Notes: generated by a model from the letters alone, not told the origin. A stretch of DNA of 13,899 bases from Robiginitomaculum sp. (GCA_026993275.1 JALWUB010000332.1:1430-15328); one strand, 5' to 3'; counted from the first letter of the stretch, positions 1 to 7,199 are shown. Numbers and translations: made by a program.

Positions 1-332
1 CGGGCGAACGCCTGCTGAGCGATTATGAACGCTCGTCCCTGTCGCAGAAGCTCTGTGCCGACTGGCTCGCCCCGGCGGCGGCAAAAGGCCGTTGCAGCCC
101 GCGCAATGCGGTTCTGGATGCCGCCGACAGCGCCCTCGCCGCCAAGGACCGCTTCATGGCGGCGCTAAGCGCGCTTGGCCCGGGACTGGACGATCTGGTG
201 TTTGGCGTGTGCATTCGCGAATACAGCCTGGACTCGATTGAACGCGCCCGCAACTGGCCCCGGCGCAGCGCCAAGGTGGTGCTCAAACTTGCCCTGCAGC
301 GTCTGGCGCAGCACTATGGCCTGCAAGATTGA
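1..332 (+). CDS. DUF6456 domain-containing protein, C-terminal part (partial at window edge)
   Basis: This is an open frame from the left edge, with codons starting at base 3 and ending at a TGA at 330-332, giving about 109 residues. It has no start inside the window, so the N-terminus lies outside. The visible part reads as a compact helical domain with a stretch AAKDRFMAALSALGPGL, then VFGVCIREYSLDSIERARNW, and a tail RRSAKVVLKLALQRLAQHYG. The pattern of a cysteine-containing helix, then 'E-R-x-R-x-W-P-x-R-S-A-K-V-V-L-x-L-x-L-x-x-L-A-x-H-Y' at the end, is what I recall from DUF6456, an alphaproteobacterial family often attached to a helix-turn-helix region. The molecular role is not established; a DNA-binding regulator is possible but nothing visible here proves it. 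The msrB gene follows after about 30 bases on the same strand. Confidence 0.7.
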   Translation, partial: GERLLSDYERSSLSQKLCADWLAPAAAKGRCSPRNAVLDAADSALAAKDRFMAALSALGPGLDDLVFGVCIREYSLDSIERARNWPRRSAKVVLKLALQRLAQHYGLQD

Positions 333-364
333 ATAACTCCTGTCCCCTATGCAAGGATGCCGTG

Positions 365-733
365 ATGCCTGCTGGCAAACCCCTGAGCCCGGAACAGCGC
401 CGAATCGCCCATTCCTGCGCCACGGAAGCCCCTTTCAGCGGCCCGTGGCTGCATGAAAAGCGCGCCGGACTCTATAGCTGCGCCGCATGCGGGGCGCCGC
501 TGTTTCGCAGTGAAAGCAAATATGACTCCGGCTCGGGCTGGCCGTCATTTTTTGACCAGATCAGCCCGGACGCGCTGGGACAGCGGCAGGATGACAGCCT
601 TGGCATGTTGCGCACCGAAATTCACTGCAAGGCCTGTGGCGCCCATATGGGCCACCTCTTTGCAGACGGCCCTGCGCCCACCGGCCTGCGCTATTGCGTC
701 AATGGCAGCGTGCTCGACTTCACCCCGGACTGA
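365..733 (+). CDS. msrB: Peptide-methionine (R)-S-oxide reductase MsrB
   Basis: This 122-residue protein reduces the R-epimer of methionine sulfoxide in proteins back to methionine, probably in the cytoplasm because no signal peptide is seen. It has the expected MsrB landmarks in order: LSPEQRRIAH (7-16), a first CxxC at C39/C42, YDSGSGWPSFF (53-63), a second CxxC at C88/C91 followed by HMGHLF, and the catalytic RYCVN with C111. The four cysteines of the two CxxC pairs are the known structural zinc ligands. The usual serine after RYC(I/V)N is glycine here (RYCVNGSVLDF), a mild deviation. I chose the ATG at 365 because AAGGA sits 7 bases upstream and the protein then begins at the usual MsrB N-terminus. 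A TTG at 329 would add 12 residues and overlap the previous stop. Its length is normal for a single-domain MsrB. Confidence 0.93.
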   Translation: MPAGKPLSPEQRRIAHSCATEAPFSGPWLHEKRAGLYSCAACGAPLFRSESKYDSGSGWPSFFDQISPDALGQRQDDSLGMLRTEIHCKACGAHMGHLFADGPAPTGLRYCVNGSVLDFTPD

Positions 734-775
734 TCCTGTCCCCCTCTGCCTTCGCCTTGACAACAAAGACACACC

Positions 776-2899
776 ATGGCCCGCACCAACAGCTTTCAGA
801 CAGACATGCCTGCGCCTGTGGCGCCCCGGCGGCCGCAAACCCGCCGCTGCGGCGCGCACACAATCGAAGATGCCTATGCCTGGCTGCGGGCCGAAAACTG
901 GCGCGAGGTGCTGCGCGACCCCAAGGCTTTGCCCAGCGCGATTCGCAGCCACTTGCTGGCCGAGAACGCCTATTGCCAGGCTGCCCTCGCGGACACCGTG
1001 CCCTTGCAGCGCACCCTGGTGGCCGAAATGCGCGCCAGGCTGCGCGAAAATGACAGCAGTGTGCCCGCCGAAGATGGCCGCTATGCCTATTTCGACATTG
1101 AACGCGAGGGCTGTGAACACCCGCTGCATGCGCGCCGCGCCGTGCTGGCCGATGGCAGCCTGGACGAGGAAACGCACATTGTGCTCGATGCCAACGCCCT
1201 GGCCGCGGGCCACGACTATTTCAGGCTTGGCGCTCTCGCCCACAGCCCGAATGACCGCTATCTGGCCTATGCCGTGGACACCCAGGGCAGCGAGTTTTTC
1301 GAAATCCGCTTTCGCGACATGCAGACGGGCGCGGATCTGCCCGAGTGCATCCACTCGGCCACGGAGGATCTGCAATGGGCCGCGGACAGCCGCACGCTCT
1401 ATTGGGTCTGGCGTGATGACGAAAACCGCCCGCGCGAAGTGCGCCGCCATGTGGTGGGGGCCAAGACCCAGGACCCAGCGCCGCTTTATCGCGAAGAGGA
1501 TGACGGATTTTTCCTTGGCCTGGGCCAGACCAGCGACCGGCGTTTTATCCTGATCGAGGCCCACAATCACAGCACGTCTGAGGTGCGCTGTCTCGACAGC
1601 CACGCCACGTCTGCCGCGCCCATGCTGATCGCGCCGCGCCAGGAGGGGGTGGAATATCACGCCGATCATGCGGGCACGAACTTCTACATCCTCACCAATG
1701 CTGATGGCGCAGAAGATTTCAAGATCGTCACGGCGCCAGAAACGGCGCCGCAGCGGGCCAACTGGCGCGACCTGGTTGGCGCAAAACCCGGCGTGTTGCG
1801 TTTGCAGCAACGCCTGTTTGAAAACTTCCATGTGCGCCTGGAGCGCGAAAATGCCGTGCCGCGCCTGGTCATCCGGGACTTGCGCGATGGCAGCGAGCAC
1901 AGTCTGAAGGGCGAAGGCGCCGTTTATGACCTCACGCTTGAGCCGCTTTATGATTTTGCCACCACACGCATGCGCTATGCCACGTCCAGCCTGGCCGCTC
2001 CGGAACAGATTTTCGACTATGACATGGCCAGCCGCACGGCGGTGTTGCGCAAGCGTGCCGATGTGCCGTCCGGGCATGACCCGGATGCCTATATCACCAG
2101 GAGGCTTTATGCCACCGCCCCTGACGGGGCGCAGGTGCCGGTCAGCCTGGTGCACCGCAAGGATGTGCGCCTGGATGGCACTGCGCCGCTTCTGCTTTAT
2201 GGCTATGGCTCTTATGGCATCACGGTCGAAGCGTCATTCTCGGCCAAGCGCCTGAGCCTGCTGGAGCGCGGCTTTGTCTATGCCATCGCCCATGTGCGCG
2301 GCGGCCAGGCCAGGGGCCATGCCTGGTACACGGCAGCGAAAGGCAAAGGCAAGCCCAAAACCTTCGACGACTATATTGCCGTGGCGCGCATGCTGATCGC
2401 CCAGCGCTACAGCAGGGCGGGACGGATCATCGTCATGGGCCGCTCTGCGGGAGGCCTGCTGGCCGGGGCGGTGATGAACCGGGCGCCGGAACTGTTTGGC
2501 GGCGTCATTGCCGGTGTGCCCTTTGTCGATGTGCTCAACACCATGTGTGATGACAGCCTGCCGCTGACCCCGCCGGAATGGCCCGAATGGGGCAATCCGC
2601 GCGAAGATGAAGAAGCCTTTGACTGCATCAGGCGCTACAGCCCCTATGACAATGTGCGCGAGGCGCCCTACCCGCCCCTTCTGGCCACCGCCGGCCTTGC
2701 CGATCCGCGGGTGACCTATTGGGAACCGGCCAAATGGGTGGCCAGATTGCGCCACTGCGCGCCGCAAGGCGGGCCGTATCTGCTCCATACGGAAATGCAG
2801 GCCGGCCATGGCGGCGCCAATGGCCGTTATGAGGAGCTCAAACCTCTGGCCATGGAATATGCCTTCGCCATCAAGGCGGCGGGACTGGCGCTGAAATAA
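776..2899 (+). CDS. ptrB: Oligopeptidase B-type serine peptidase (S9A prolyl oligopeptidase family)
   Basis: This 707-residue protein is a two-domain serine peptidase of the prolyl oligopeptidase family. It has an N-terminal beta-propeller (roughly residues 70-410) that limits access to short peptides and a C-terminal alpha/beta-hydrolase domain. The nucleophile is S557 in GRSAGG, the acid D643 in LADPRV and the base H678 in AGHGGANGR. The spacings of 86 and 35 residues match the oligopeptidase B triad almost exactly. The acidic segment ending EWGNP (about 598-605) is also typical of oligopeptidase B, where glutamates there favour cleavage after Arg or Lys. Oddly, the RGG-x-x-x-G motif reads RGGQARG; the glutamate usual in this loop is missing. 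No signal peptide is seen, so it is probably cytosolic. It starts 42 bases after msrB and may be co-transcribed with it. No clear Shine-Dalgarno precedes the ATG. A strong terminator begins at its stop codon. Confidence 0.93.
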   Translation: MARTNSFQTDMPAPVAPRRPQTRRCGAHTIEDAYAWLRAENWREVLRDPKALPSAIRSHLLAENAYCQAALADTVPLQRTLVAEMRARLRENDSSVPAEDGRYAYFDIEREGCEHPLHARRAVLADGSLDEETHIVLDANALAAGHDYFRLGALAHSPNDRYLAYAVDTQGSEFFEIRFRDMQTGADLPECIHSATEDLQWAADSRTLYWVWRDDENRPREVRRHVVGAKTQDPAPLYREEDDGFFLGLGQTSDRRFILIEAHNHSTSEVRCLDSHATSAAPMLIAPRQEGVEYHADHAGTNFYILTNADGAEDFKIVTAPETAPQRANWRDLVGAKPGVLRLQQRLFENFHVRLERENAVPRLVIRDLRDGSEHSLKGEGAVYDLTLEPLYDFATTRMRYATSSLAAPEQIFDYDMASRTAVLRKRADVPSGHDPDAYITRRLYATAPDGAQVPVSLVHRKDVRLDGTAPLLLYGYGSYGITVEASFSAKRLSLLERGFVYAIAHVRGGQARGHAWYTAAKGKGKPKTFDDYIAVARMLIAQRYSRAGRIIVMGRSAGGLLAGAVMNRAPELFGGVIAGVPFVDVLNTMCDDSLPLTPPEWPEWGNPREDEEAFDCIRRYSPYDNVREAPYPPLLATAGLADPRVTYWEPAKWVARLRHCAPQGGPYLLHTEMQAGHGGANGRYEELKPLAMEYAFAIKAAGLALK

Positions 2900-2926
2900 A
2901 AACCCCCGGCGCGGGCCGGGGGTTTT
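2898..2926. terminator. Bidirectional rho-independent terminator between convergent genes
   Basis: CCCCCGGC (2903-2910) and GCCGGGGG (2915-2922) form a perfect 8-bp GC stem with a 4-base loop. It is flanked by AAAAA on the left and TTTT on the right. This symmetry makes it work in both directions: it ends the oligopeptidase B transcript on the + strand (the stop codon overlaps the A-run) and the TPR/TonB cluster on the - strand, whose last stop is at 2952. Confidence 0.93.
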
Positions 2927-2951
2927 GCACAGTATTGCAAGACGGAGCCTG

Positions 2952-4424
2952 TCAACTCGCCTTGGCCTTTTTGCGGGCCTTTTTAAGGGCTTTCTTGCGC
3001 GCCTCTTCCTTGGCCAGAATGGTCTTGCATTCCGGGGTGATTTCACCAACGCCTTCCAGGAACTCGGCGCCCATGCGCTTCTTGCGGTCAAGCTGGTTCT
3101 TGCATTCGTCCAGCTTCACCTTGGCCCTGAACTCCCGCTGGCGGCGGGCCACTTCAAATTCGCCATTGATGAACTTGATCCAGCCCTTCGCGGTCTTGCG
3201 CGAATAGGGATATTTGACCGCCTTTTGAAATTCCTTGATGGCTTCATGCGGCTTTTTGCGTTCATACAGCGAATTGGCAATCAGGACATGGACATTGCCC
3301 GGCTTCTTGACGCCCTTTTGCAACGCCTTGCGAAACGCCTTTTCGGCCTTGTCATATTGTTCTTCGGCATAATAGGCCTCGCCCAGTTTCTCATACAGAC
3401 TGCCATCTGGCGCAATCTTGGCCGCAGCCGTCAGAACCGGGATCGCCCGGTCATACTCGCGCGCCTGGCGCCACATATTGGCCAGCAAGACCAGATTTTT
3501 CTTGGTCTTGGGCACCCGGCCGGCATTCATCTCGCGCTCCAGAATGGAGGCGCCGCGATAGGGCACTTCGTAATAGCTGTAATACTGCGCCAGGGCCACC
3601 AGTTCGCGCGGCTTGGTCAGCATGCCATTGAGATACATCAGCTTGTTGATCTCGAAGGCCTCGCGCGACTTGTTGGCCTGCTGCTTGAGCGAGGCAATGC
3701 CGCGCCAGATCTTCTTGTCATCAGGCCAGATCGTGACTTCCTGCTCCAGCAGGTCGGCCTGTTTGCCATACATTTTCAACTCGTGATAAATGTAGTTGAG
3801 AATGTCGAAATGCTTTTTCTTCTTCGGCTTGGCCATCCGGAAAGCCGCCTCGGCATGGGGCAGCGCCTTGCGGTATTTGTCAGCCTGCAACCAGGCCTGG
3901 GCAATCATCAGATGAATCCTGTCATTGCCCTTGCCGCCATTTTTCAGCCAGTTTTCCAGCATTGTGGCGCCTTTGACATACTTTCCGGAAGCAATATAGA
4001 GCTGGCCGATATTGGGTGTTAAGCTGTTGATTTCATCCTCATTCAGTGCCCCGGTGGCTATCGCCGCCTCCCAGGACTTGATGGTGTCCGGAATATTGTT
4101 CAGGGCATAGCTGACCTGGCCCTTGAACTGATAGGCAATGGCCTTTTCATACGGGGTCAGCTTCTTCTTGGCGAGTATCTGGTTGATCAGCTTCAGGGCC
4201 GTGGCATTGTCTGGCGGATCTTTCTGCAAGGCCTCTTGCACCTTGAGGACCAGTTCGCCAACCTGGGTGCTCAGCACCCGGCCTTCGGTCTTTTGCTTGT
4301 CCTTGTTGCGGCGTTGCGCATTGGCAGGACCGGCCACAAATACAAAGGCAGCAAATGCCGCCAAAATGGCCACGGCCATGCGCCTGGCCAAACCGCGCTT
4401 GTCCCAGAAGGTGCGTGCTAACAT
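2952..4424 (-). CDS. Exported TPR-repeat protein, last gene of the TonB cluster
   Basis: This 490-residue protein has a signal peptide (positive n-region KRGLARR, hydrophobic 17-31, cleavage likely after ANA at 34-36), so it should act in the periplasm. The mature part is helical. The clearest tetratricopeptide repeat is at about 340-373 (GSLYEKLGEAYYAEEQYDKA, then EKAFRKALQKG), with weaker repeats at about 92-125, 135-165, 170-200 and 375-405. The last 40 residues are lysine-rich, ending in repeated KKA units. TPR proteins of this kind commonly close gene clusters containing DUF3450, a TtpC-like protein, ExbB, ExbD and TonB. A role as a periplasmic scaffold or partner of TonB or its receptors is inferred from position only. 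The start is supported by GAGGAG about 8 bases upstream. The gap from the tonB-b stop is 57 bases, consistent with one transcript ending at the 2898-2926 terminator. Confidence 0.85.
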   Translation of the reverse strand: MLARTFWDKRGLARRMAVAILAAFAAFVFVAGPANAQRRNKDKQKTEGRVLSTQVGELVLKVQEALQKDPPDNATALKLINQILAKKKLTPYEKAIAYQFKGQVSYALNNIPDTIKSWEAAIATGALNEDEINSLTPNIGQLYIASGKYVKGATMLENWLKNGGKGNDRIHLMIAQAWLQADKYRKALPHAEAAFRMAKPKKKKHFDILNYIYHELKMYGKQADLLEQEVTIWPDDKKIWRGIASLKQQANKSREAFEINKLMYLNGMLTKPRELVALAQYYSYYEVPYRGASILEREMNAGRVPKTKKNLVLLANMWRQAREYDRAIPVLTAAAKIAPDGSLYEKLGEAYYAEEQYDKAEKAFRKALQKGVKKPGNVHVLIANSLYERKKPHEAIKEFQKAVKYPYSRKTAKGWIKFINGEFEVARRQREFRAKVKLDECKNQLDRKKRMGAEFLEGVGEITPECKTILAKEEARKKALKKARKKAKAS

Positions 4425-4481
4425 GCGCCTTTCTCCTCAATCAGTATCGTCATTGCTGCCGTGCTCACCAGAACCACCGGC

Positions 4482-5084
4482 TCATTTTTCAAGCTGGAAT
4501 TTGAAGGGCGTTTGCACGCCGCGGCGCGCCACGGCCTTGCCGTCAACAATCTTGGGATTGTATTTCCATTTTTCGATGGCCCGGGTCGCCGCCCTGACAA
4601 ACAGGCTCGAAGAACACACCACCTTGATGTTGTAGGGCTTGCCTTCGGCACTCACGTCAAAATAGCCGGTGCAGGTGCCTTCGCGGCCCTGTTCGGCAGC
4701 GCGCGGCGGATAAATCGGCTCGATGCGCACCAAGGGCTGGGCATCCCGGTCGCTGACCTGAAAGTTGATATTGCCGCGATTGAGCTTTGGCGGCTCAAAA
4801 TCCGGAATCGAGCCCGAAATGGAGGCAATGCCTTCCTTGGGCTGCACCGCCTTTTGCTTTTCGATCGCCGGAGGCGGGGGCGGCGGCTTGACGTCCTTGG
4901 TGCGCTCGGGCTTGACTTCACGCTGGCGCACCTCAAGCTCCTGCACCTTGGGATTGATATCCAGGCGCACGATCTCGCGCTTTTTCTCCAGCTTGAAATC
5001 ACCGGTTATGAAAAACCGCATAAGCAGGAACAGCCCGATCGTAATGATCGCGGCAATTGGCAATCCGGCTATGAAACGGCGCAT
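4482..5084 (-). CDS. tonB: TonB family protein (TonB-b, nearest the TPR gene)
   Basis: This 200-residue protein transmits inner-membrane motor energy to outer-membrane TonB-dependent receptors. It has one N-terminal transmembrane anchor (about 6-27), a charged and proline-rich linker containing KPPPPPP (66-72), and a C-terminal TonB domain from about 116: QPLVRIEPIYPPRAAEQG, then GYFDVSAEGKPYNIKVV, then AIEKWKYNPKI and a final basic beta strand. Two cysteines (138 and 157) lie at equal spacing in the neighbouring TonB-a and could form a disulfide. The anchor contains no histidine, unlike classical E. coli TonB, where a transmembrane His is important. AAGGAG lies 6 bases before the ATG. The next gene upstream, TonB-a, is 266 bases away, an unusually long gap for this cluster. 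The short anchor and close link to DUF3450/TtpC-like genes resemble the TonB2 class. Confidence 0.92.
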   Translation of the reverse strand: MRRFIAGLPIAAIITIGLFLLMRFFITGDFKLEKKREIVRLDINPKVQELEVRQREVKPERTKDVKPPPPPPAIEKQKAVQPKEGIASISGSIPDFEPPKLNRGNINFQVSDRDAQPLVRIEPIYPPRAAEQGREGTCTGYFDVSAEGKPYNIKVVCSSSLFVRAATRAIEKWKYNPKIVDGKAVARRGVQTPFKFQLEK

Positions 5085-5350
5085 ATGTCACTCCTTAGAT
5101 TTTCGGCACCACAACAGAAGATGATTCACAGCCCTGCCCACCCCGGTGGATGCGCACCCCCTGAATCACCGTCTTGCGCGCGGCTTTGGTTCACTTTACC
5201 GGCTGCAATGCCGTTCGAACAGTGTTTTTTCAGCGCAAAGCCGCCAAATCACCGTATTTTTCAGACCCCGCGGCTGTTCTCTCTCATATGGGGATACAAG
5301 AACAAAAACACAACCCTTGCGGCACTCTGGCCCATGTTGCGGCGGCTTCT

Positions 5351-5995
5351 TCAGTCACGGCTCAGCCTGAACTGGAACGGCACCCTGATGCCGCGGCGCG
5401 GCACCGCCACGCCTTCTTCAACGCCGGGTCTGTAACGCCAGTTTTCTATGGCTCTTTCCGCCGCCTTGATGAAAACCGGCGAAGAGCATGTGACCTTGAT
5501 GTTGTATGGTATGCCCTTGGCGCTGACATCAAATAGTCCTGTGCAGGTGCCTTCCAGGCCCTGCTCTGCGGCGCGCGCCGGATAAAGCGGCGCTGTATGG
5601 ACCAGGGGCTGCACATCACGGTGCGCGAACACGAGGGCTTTGCCGTGCGCAAGGGTGTTCACGGCCGGTTTTGGCAAGGCCAGCGGCGCAGAGGCCAGGG
5701 CTTCTGACGGCGGCAGTGCCCTTTGGCGGACAAGGCGCGGCGGCGGTGGCGGCGTGACATCCTTGACCGGTTTGGGCAGCACTCTGGGTTTGTGCACCGG
5801 CCGTTCCGGAATGGTGCGGTTAATGGCCAGGTCGGCCGGCAATGCGGCCAGACCTGCATAGCCAAAATGCATGGCAATCATCGCCCGCATCAGTGAAAAC
5901 AGGAACAGGGTCACCAGGGCCGCCAATGGCAAAACCGCCGCCAGCCGCGCAGACGGATTTTGCTCCCAATCATTTGCCCGCAAAACCATGGCCAT
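5351..5995 (-). CDS. tonB: TonB family protein (TonB-a, paired with the ExbB-ExbD fusion)
   Basis: This 214-residue TonB paralogue has a cytoplasmic tail of about 16 residues, one membrane anchor (about 17-38), a proline-rich linker (KDVTPPPPPRL at 79-88) and a C-terminal TonB domain from about 129 (QPLVHTAPLYPARAAEQG, FDVSAKGIPYNIKVTCSS, AIENWRYRPGV). The C-terminal domain follows TonB-b almost without gaps, including two cysteines (151 and 170), so the two are recent or strongly constrained paralogues. The linker is shorter in charged residues than that of TonB-b. I chose the ATG at 5995 because GGGAGG sits 5 bases upstream. The open frame runs on to an ATG at 6082, but those extra 29 residues look unlike TonB and have a poor ribosome site. 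It follows the fusion gene by 107 bases, suggesting the two form one unit. No histidine is present in the anchor. Confidence 0.9.
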   Translation of the reverse strand: MAMVLRANDWEQNPSARLAAVLPLAALVTLFLFSLMRAMIAMHFGYAGLAALPADLAINRTIPERPVHKPRVLPKPVKDVTPPPPPRLVRQRALPPSEALASAPLALPKPAVNTLAHGKALVFAHRDVQPLVHTAPLYPARAAEQGLEGTCTGLFDVSAKGIPYNIKVTCSSPVFIKAAERAIENWRYRPGVEEGVAVPRRGIRVPFQFRLSRD

Positions 5996-6000
5996 GTGTG

Positions 6001-6006
6001 CCTCCC
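6001..6006 (-). promoter_or_regulatory. Ribosome binding site deciding the TonB-a start
   Basis: On the minus strand GGGAGG is followed by CACAC and ATG at 5995-5993. This near-ideal site supports the inner start over the in-frame ATG at 6082. Confidence 0.75.
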
Positions 6007-6102
6007 TCGCCTGGCAGGTCCAAACATGAACATATTGCAACTTAGTGGCGAAATCGTGGCCAAAACGCGGCAAGAACGCCATGTTCTTTACTTGACGATC
6101 TT

Positions 6103-7050
6103 CTATCTGGCGTCTTGACGCTGAATGGACCAGGCGCCTCCCGCCGCTTCGACCTGGTCAATAATACGCACGATCACGCCATGACTGGCCGCATCAGCCG
6201 GAATGATAAGCACGCCGGAACGAGTATGCTCCGCACGCAGAGCGGATACCTTTGCTCCGACCAGGGCGACATCCACCGGCTCCTGATTGATGTAGATCGC
6301 GTCTTTGCCCGTCACCTGTATCAATATCAATGGGTCGGGATTTTGGATCGTTGTTTCATCCCCTCTGGGCGGCGGGATCAGATTGACGGTTTTCTCCTGA
6401 ACAAATACCGCTGTGGCCACAAAGAAAATCAGCATGATAAACACCACGTCCAGCATTGGCGTCATATCAACGCGCGCGGCATCCTCGCCCCGACGGCCGC
6501 TTCGCTTGCTCTCGCCGGATCCGCCGGGCTCCAGCGCGCTGGCAAGATCCGCGGCCACGCGGCGGGAACGCGCTTCCAGCCGACGGGCAACGATCAACCC
6601 CGAGATTGCCGCCACCATCCCCGCCATGGTGGTAATGGTTGCGTTGGAAACCCCTGCCGACATGGCCCGCACATCAGAGGCTCCGCTTGCCGCCATGACG
6701 TCAAATATGCTGATCATCCCGGTCACCGTGCCCAGCAGCCCCAGAAGGGGCGAGATCACCACCAAGGTGAGAATCAAGGCGATGTTCTGCTCGGCGTGCT
6801 GACGGAAACGAGAAATCATCAAGGTCCGTATTTTTTGCGCTTGCCAGGAGGTGTGGTCCGTGCGTGCCGCCCACAGGGCACGAATGTGCTCTGCCTCCTT
6901 GGGCGCGGCAAAAGCAAAATAACTCAGCCGTTCGACGATCAGAGCCCACATCACAAAGGTGGCTGCCAGTATGATCGAAAGGACCGGACCGCCCAGTTCA
7001 AGGAACTTTTGCAAGTCCGCCAAGGCATGAAAGGGATTGAGCGCGTCCAA
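6103..7050 (-). CDS. ExbB-ExbD single-chain fusion (proton-channel subunits of a TonB motor)
   Basis: This 315-residue protein joins a complete ExbB to a complete ExbD in one frame. Residues 1-174 are ExbB-like: membrane segments at about 22-42, 90-112 and 132-154, with the core PLLGLLGTVTGM (101-112) and SAGVSNATITTMAGMVAAIS (131-150). Residues 175-192 form a polar Gly/Ser/Arg linker. Residues 193-315 are ExbD-like: VDMTPMLDVVF with the conserved membrane aspartate D201, a membrane segment to about 218, and a periplasmic domain. The ExbB part matches the separate ExbB of this cluster without internal gaps, about 60% identical by hand count, and the ExbD part most resembles ExbD-a. ExbB ends in the cytoplasm and ExbD begins there, so the join is topologically sound. 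The start is TTG at 7050, supported by GGGGAGAAGG 5 bases upstream and alignment with the ExbB start. A 149-base gap separates it from ExbD-b. The family's usual 5:2 ratio cannot be reached by this chain alone. Confidence 0.92.
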   Translation of the reverse strand: MDALNPFHALADLQKFLELGGPVLSIILAATFVMWALIVERLSYFAFAAPKEAEHIRALWAARTDHTSWQAQKIRTLMISRFRQHAEQNIALILTLVVISPLLGLLGTVTGMISIFDVMAASGASDVRAMSAGVSNATITTMAGMVAAISGLIVARRLEARSRRVAADLASALEPGGSGESKRSGRRGEDAARVDMTPMLDVVFIMLIFFVATAVFVQEKTVNLIPPPRGDETTIQNPDPLILIQVTGKDAIYINQEPVDVALVGAKVSALRAEHTRSGVLIIPADAASHGVIVRIIDQVEAAGGAWSIQRQDAR

Positions 7051-7055
7051 CTCTG

Positions 7056-7065
7056 CCTTCTCCCC
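7056..7065 (-). promoter_or_regulatory. Ribosome binding site for the TTG start of the ExbB-ExbD fusion
   Basis: On the minus strand GGGGAGAAGG is followed by CAGAG and then TTG at 7050-7048. No in-frame ATG lies just upstream, and the paralogous ExbB begins at the same place in the alignment, so the TTG is the likely start. Confidence 0.7.
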
Positions 7066-7199
7066 GCACGGTCTGATTACCGGTCCAGGAAAAGGCTAGC
7101 AAATTCTGCGCGAAATCGGAGACACTGCGACCATTCGCCGCCAATTGCCCCCGGCCCGTTCAGCCAATGGCCAGGGCAGACTTCCGATGCGCCGGGCTC

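Noticed and set aside
329..364. TTG start for MsrB adding MNNSCPLCKDAV, with an extra CxxC.
   Set aside because: The ATG at 365 has a good AAGGA site at 353-357 and gives the normal MsrB N-terminus; the upstream codons overlap the DUF6456 stop.
453..1553. A 366-codon + strand frame overlapping msrB and the oligopeptidase start.
   Set aside because: It overlaps two real genes in another frame, with proline/arginine/alanine-rich sequence and no domain.
545..2155. A 536-codon minus-strand open frame opposite msrB and the oligopeptidase B gene.
   Set aside because: It runs opposite two confidently identified genes, shows no recognisable domain and looks like a codon-bias shadow.
2925..4022. A 365-codon + strand open frame opposite the TPR gene.
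   Set aside because: It begins inside or beside the terminator and mirrors the TPR coding sequence; the leucine/phenylalanine-rich product is the complement of lysine/alanine-rich helices.
5996..6082. Upstream ATG at 6082 adding 29 residues to TonB-a.
   Set aside because: The added residues do not look like TonB and the ribosome site is poor compared with GGGAGG before 5995.
6475..6530. The ExbB-ExbD join as a sequencing frameshift or lost stop.
   Set aside because: The frame is continuous, the linker is polar and plausible, and both halves remain in full-length agreement with the neighbouring ExbB and ExbD. An error cannot be excluded without re-sequencing but nothing suggests one.
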